In this document: positions 3,944 to 5,185 of the stretch, piece by piece
Layout of the letters: each line of letters starts with the position of its first letter
Numbering within the stretch: position 1 is the first letter of the stretch
NCBI GenBank assembly: GCA_036374435.1
Contig: DASUTU010000090.1
Location: 1-5,185, forward strand
DNA: 5,185 bases
Direction of reading: 5' to 3'
Source of the DNA: CALGFI01 sp036374435
GTDB lineage: Bacteria; Actinomycetota; UBA4738; HRBIN12
Translations under genes and position numbers: made by a program
Notes under the pieces: model-generated
What the model was told of the DNA's origin: nothing
Seen by the model: the letters and a program-made list of their open reading frames with translations, nothing else
The model's database searches: none

Positions 3944-5185
3944 GTGGCCGAGGAGTACCAGTCCCTGTATCGCAAGTACCGGCCGCAGGGCCCCGGGGAG
4001 GTCCTCGGCCAGGAACACGTCACGCGAGCGCTGATGGGCGCGGTCCGCGAAGGGCGTTTGGCGCACGCGTTCCTGTTCTGTGGTCCCCGCGGGACCGGCA
4101 AGACCTCGACGGCCCGGATCCTGGCCAAGATGGTCAACTGCGAGCAGGGGCCCACGGCCGAGCCGTGCGGGACGTGCGACCAATGCGTGACCATCCGCGA
4201 TGGCCAACACCTCGACGTGGTGGAGATCGACGCGGCCTCGCACGGCGGCGTGGACGACGCGCGGGACCTCCGCGAGAAGGCGCCCACGGCGCCGGTCCAG
4301 GGCCGCGAGAAGGTCTACATCATCGACGAGGCGCAGCGGCTCTCGCGCGAGGCGTTCGACGCGCTGCTGAAGGTGTTCGAGGAGCCGCCGCCCGGCGTTC
4401 GGTTCGTGCTCGCCACCACCGAGCCCCACAAGATGCCGGCCACGATCGTCGGCCGGTGCCAGAGGTTCGACTTCCGCCGCGGCGACATGCCGGTTGTGGC
4501 CGAACACCTCCTCCGCGTGGCCAAGGACGAAGGCGTCGAGCTCACCGAGACCGCGGCCCAGGCCATGGCCCGCCAGTCCGAAGGGTCGTTCCGCGACGCG
4601 CTCTCGCTGCTCGACCAGGCCTCGGTGCTCGGCGGGGCCTCGGTGGACGAAGACGTGGTCGCCTCGCTGATCGGGACCGGACGGCAGGACGTGCAGTACG
4701 CGCTCGCCGACGCGGTCGCCGTCGGCGACGCCAAAGGGGTGTTCGAGCTCGTCAGCAGCCTGGTGCAGGAGGGACAGGACCTCCGGTTCGTCACCAACGA
4801 GGTGCTCGCTCACTTCCGCAACCTGCTGCTCGTCAAGACCGCGCCGGGGCAACAGGATCTGCTCGACGTGACCGAAGACGAGGCCGAACGCCTCGCCACC
4901 CAGGCCGCAAAATACGCCGCCCCCGAGCTCGCCCGCGTGATCTCGCTGCTGCTCGCCGCGCAGACCGACATGCGGTGGACCACCTCGCCCCGCCTCAGCC
5001 TCGAGCTCGCCCTCATCCGCGCGACCATCCCCGAGGCCGACGAGCGCCCCGAGGCCCTGGTGTCTCGCCTCGAGCGCCTCGAGCGCGTTGCGGGGATCGC
5101 GCCCGGCTCCGGGGCGGCCCCTCCAGGCTCCGGTTCGGCGCCAACCCCACCGTCCGAGGCCGCTCCGGCCGCCGTTGGCGCCTCA
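3944..5185 (+). CDS. dnaX: DNA polymerase III subunit gamma/tau, 3'-truncated
   Basis: DnaX is the ATPase of the clamp loader, which opens the beta clamp and couples polymerases at the replication fork. The visible 414 residues contain the expected order: N-terminal SLYRKYRP (7-14), Walker A GPRGTGKT (47-54), a zinc site C-x8-C-x2-C-x2-C (C66, C75, C78, C81), Walker B YIIDEA (125-130), LLKVFEEPPP (141-150), sensor 1 ATTEP (157-161), the arginine-finger segment GRCQRFDFRR (170-179, R171) and sensor 2 GSFRDAL (214-220, R217). The usual SRC motif is GRC here, with the arginine kept. The helical collar domain III ends near 365, and a Pro/Ala/Gly-rich linker begins at about 385 and runs off the window, so a full-length tau-like C-terminus should lie beyond. 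Start GTG 3944 is set by a strong ribosome binding site. No A-rich slippery frameshift site is seen in the visible part. SRP RNA lies immediately upstream. Confidence 0.97.
   Translation, partial: MAEEYQSLYRKYRPQGPGEVLGQEHVTRALMGAVREGRLAHAFLFCGPRGTGKTSTARILAKMVNCEQGPTAEPCGTCDQCVTIRDGQHLDVVEIDAASHGGVDDARDLREKAPTAPVQGREKVYIIDEAQRLSREAFDALLKVFEEPPPGVRFVLATTEPHKMPATIVGRCQRFDFRRGDMPVVAEHLLRVAKDEGVELTETAAQAMARQSEGSFRDALSLLDQASVLGGASVDEDVVASLIGTGRQDVQYALADAVAVGDAKGVFELVSSLVQEGQDLRFVTNEVLAHFRNLLLVKTAPGQQDLLDVTEDEAERLATQAAKYAAPELARVISLLLAAQTDMRWTTSPRLSLELALIRATIPEADERPEALVSRLERLERVAGIAPGSGAAPPGSGSAPTPPSEAAPAAVGAS

Noticed and set aside
3773..4852. 359-codon open frame on the minus strand opposite dnaX and the SRP RNA
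   Set aside because: It is antisense to the unmistakable DnaX ATPase core and crosses SRP domain IV. Its composition (His/Arg/Leu/Gly-rich, no domain) is typical of shadow frames in G+C-rich DNA.
4061..5185. Programmed frameshift producing a short gamma form of DnaX
   Set aside because: No A-rich slippery heptamer is present in the visible frame. A site in the missing 3' part cannot be excluded.

Overview
The window is very G+C-rich DNA with strong G/C preference at third codon positions. Several features point to a deep-branching, high-G+C bacterium, most likely Actinomycetota: a tandem-GNAT protein, a small TOPRIM protein of a type I associate with actinobacteria, TANNNT-type -10 boxes placed right before start codons, and dnaX beside the signal recognition particle (SRP) RNA. 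The SRP RNA is the long, Alu-domain-bearing kind rather than the short kind of Streptomyces and Mycobacterium, which argues against those well-known lineages. The phylum assignment is inference.

Left part (1-2033): a 5'-truncated cyclic-nucleotide-binding-domain protein (+) ends 10 bp before the stop of a convergent minus-strand two-gene unit. That unit is read from 2033 down to 451: an MtnX/SerB-like HAD phosphatase, then a tandem-domain GNAT acetyltransferase whose start overlaps the HAD stop by 16 bp. The cyclic-nucleotide-binding gene carries an in-frame 20-codon insertion that gives it two consecutive phosphate-binding-cassette-like motifs.

Middle (2034-3486): a 32 bp divergent intergenic region carries two opposed TANNNT boxes. 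Each lies exactly 6 nt from a start codon, so leaderless transcripts are likely in both directions. To the right is a 197-residue TOPRIM-domain protein (+), convergent with a class I SAM-dependent methyltransferase (-). The 71 bp between them (2660-2730) shows no convincing terminator hairpin or other feature.

Right part (3487-5185): the divergent spacer 3487-3618 holds a clear SRP-RNA promoter (TATACT), a candidate methyltransferase promoter and a candidate methyltransferase ribosome binding site. The SRP RNA (about 3619-3894) is closed by an 11 bp perfect terminal helix. About 50 bp downstream begins dnaX, the DNA polymerase III tau/gamma subunit, which runs off the window after 414 codons.

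The ffs-dnaX segment is housekeeping (protein targeting and replication). The other genes are small enzymes or binding proteins with no visible shared pathway. I saw no mobile element, CRISPR array, tRNA or defence cassette. The points most worth a second look are the long SRP RNA with extra self-complementary segments, the duplicated cassette in the cyclic-nucleotide-binding protein, and the mirror-image leaderless promoter pair.
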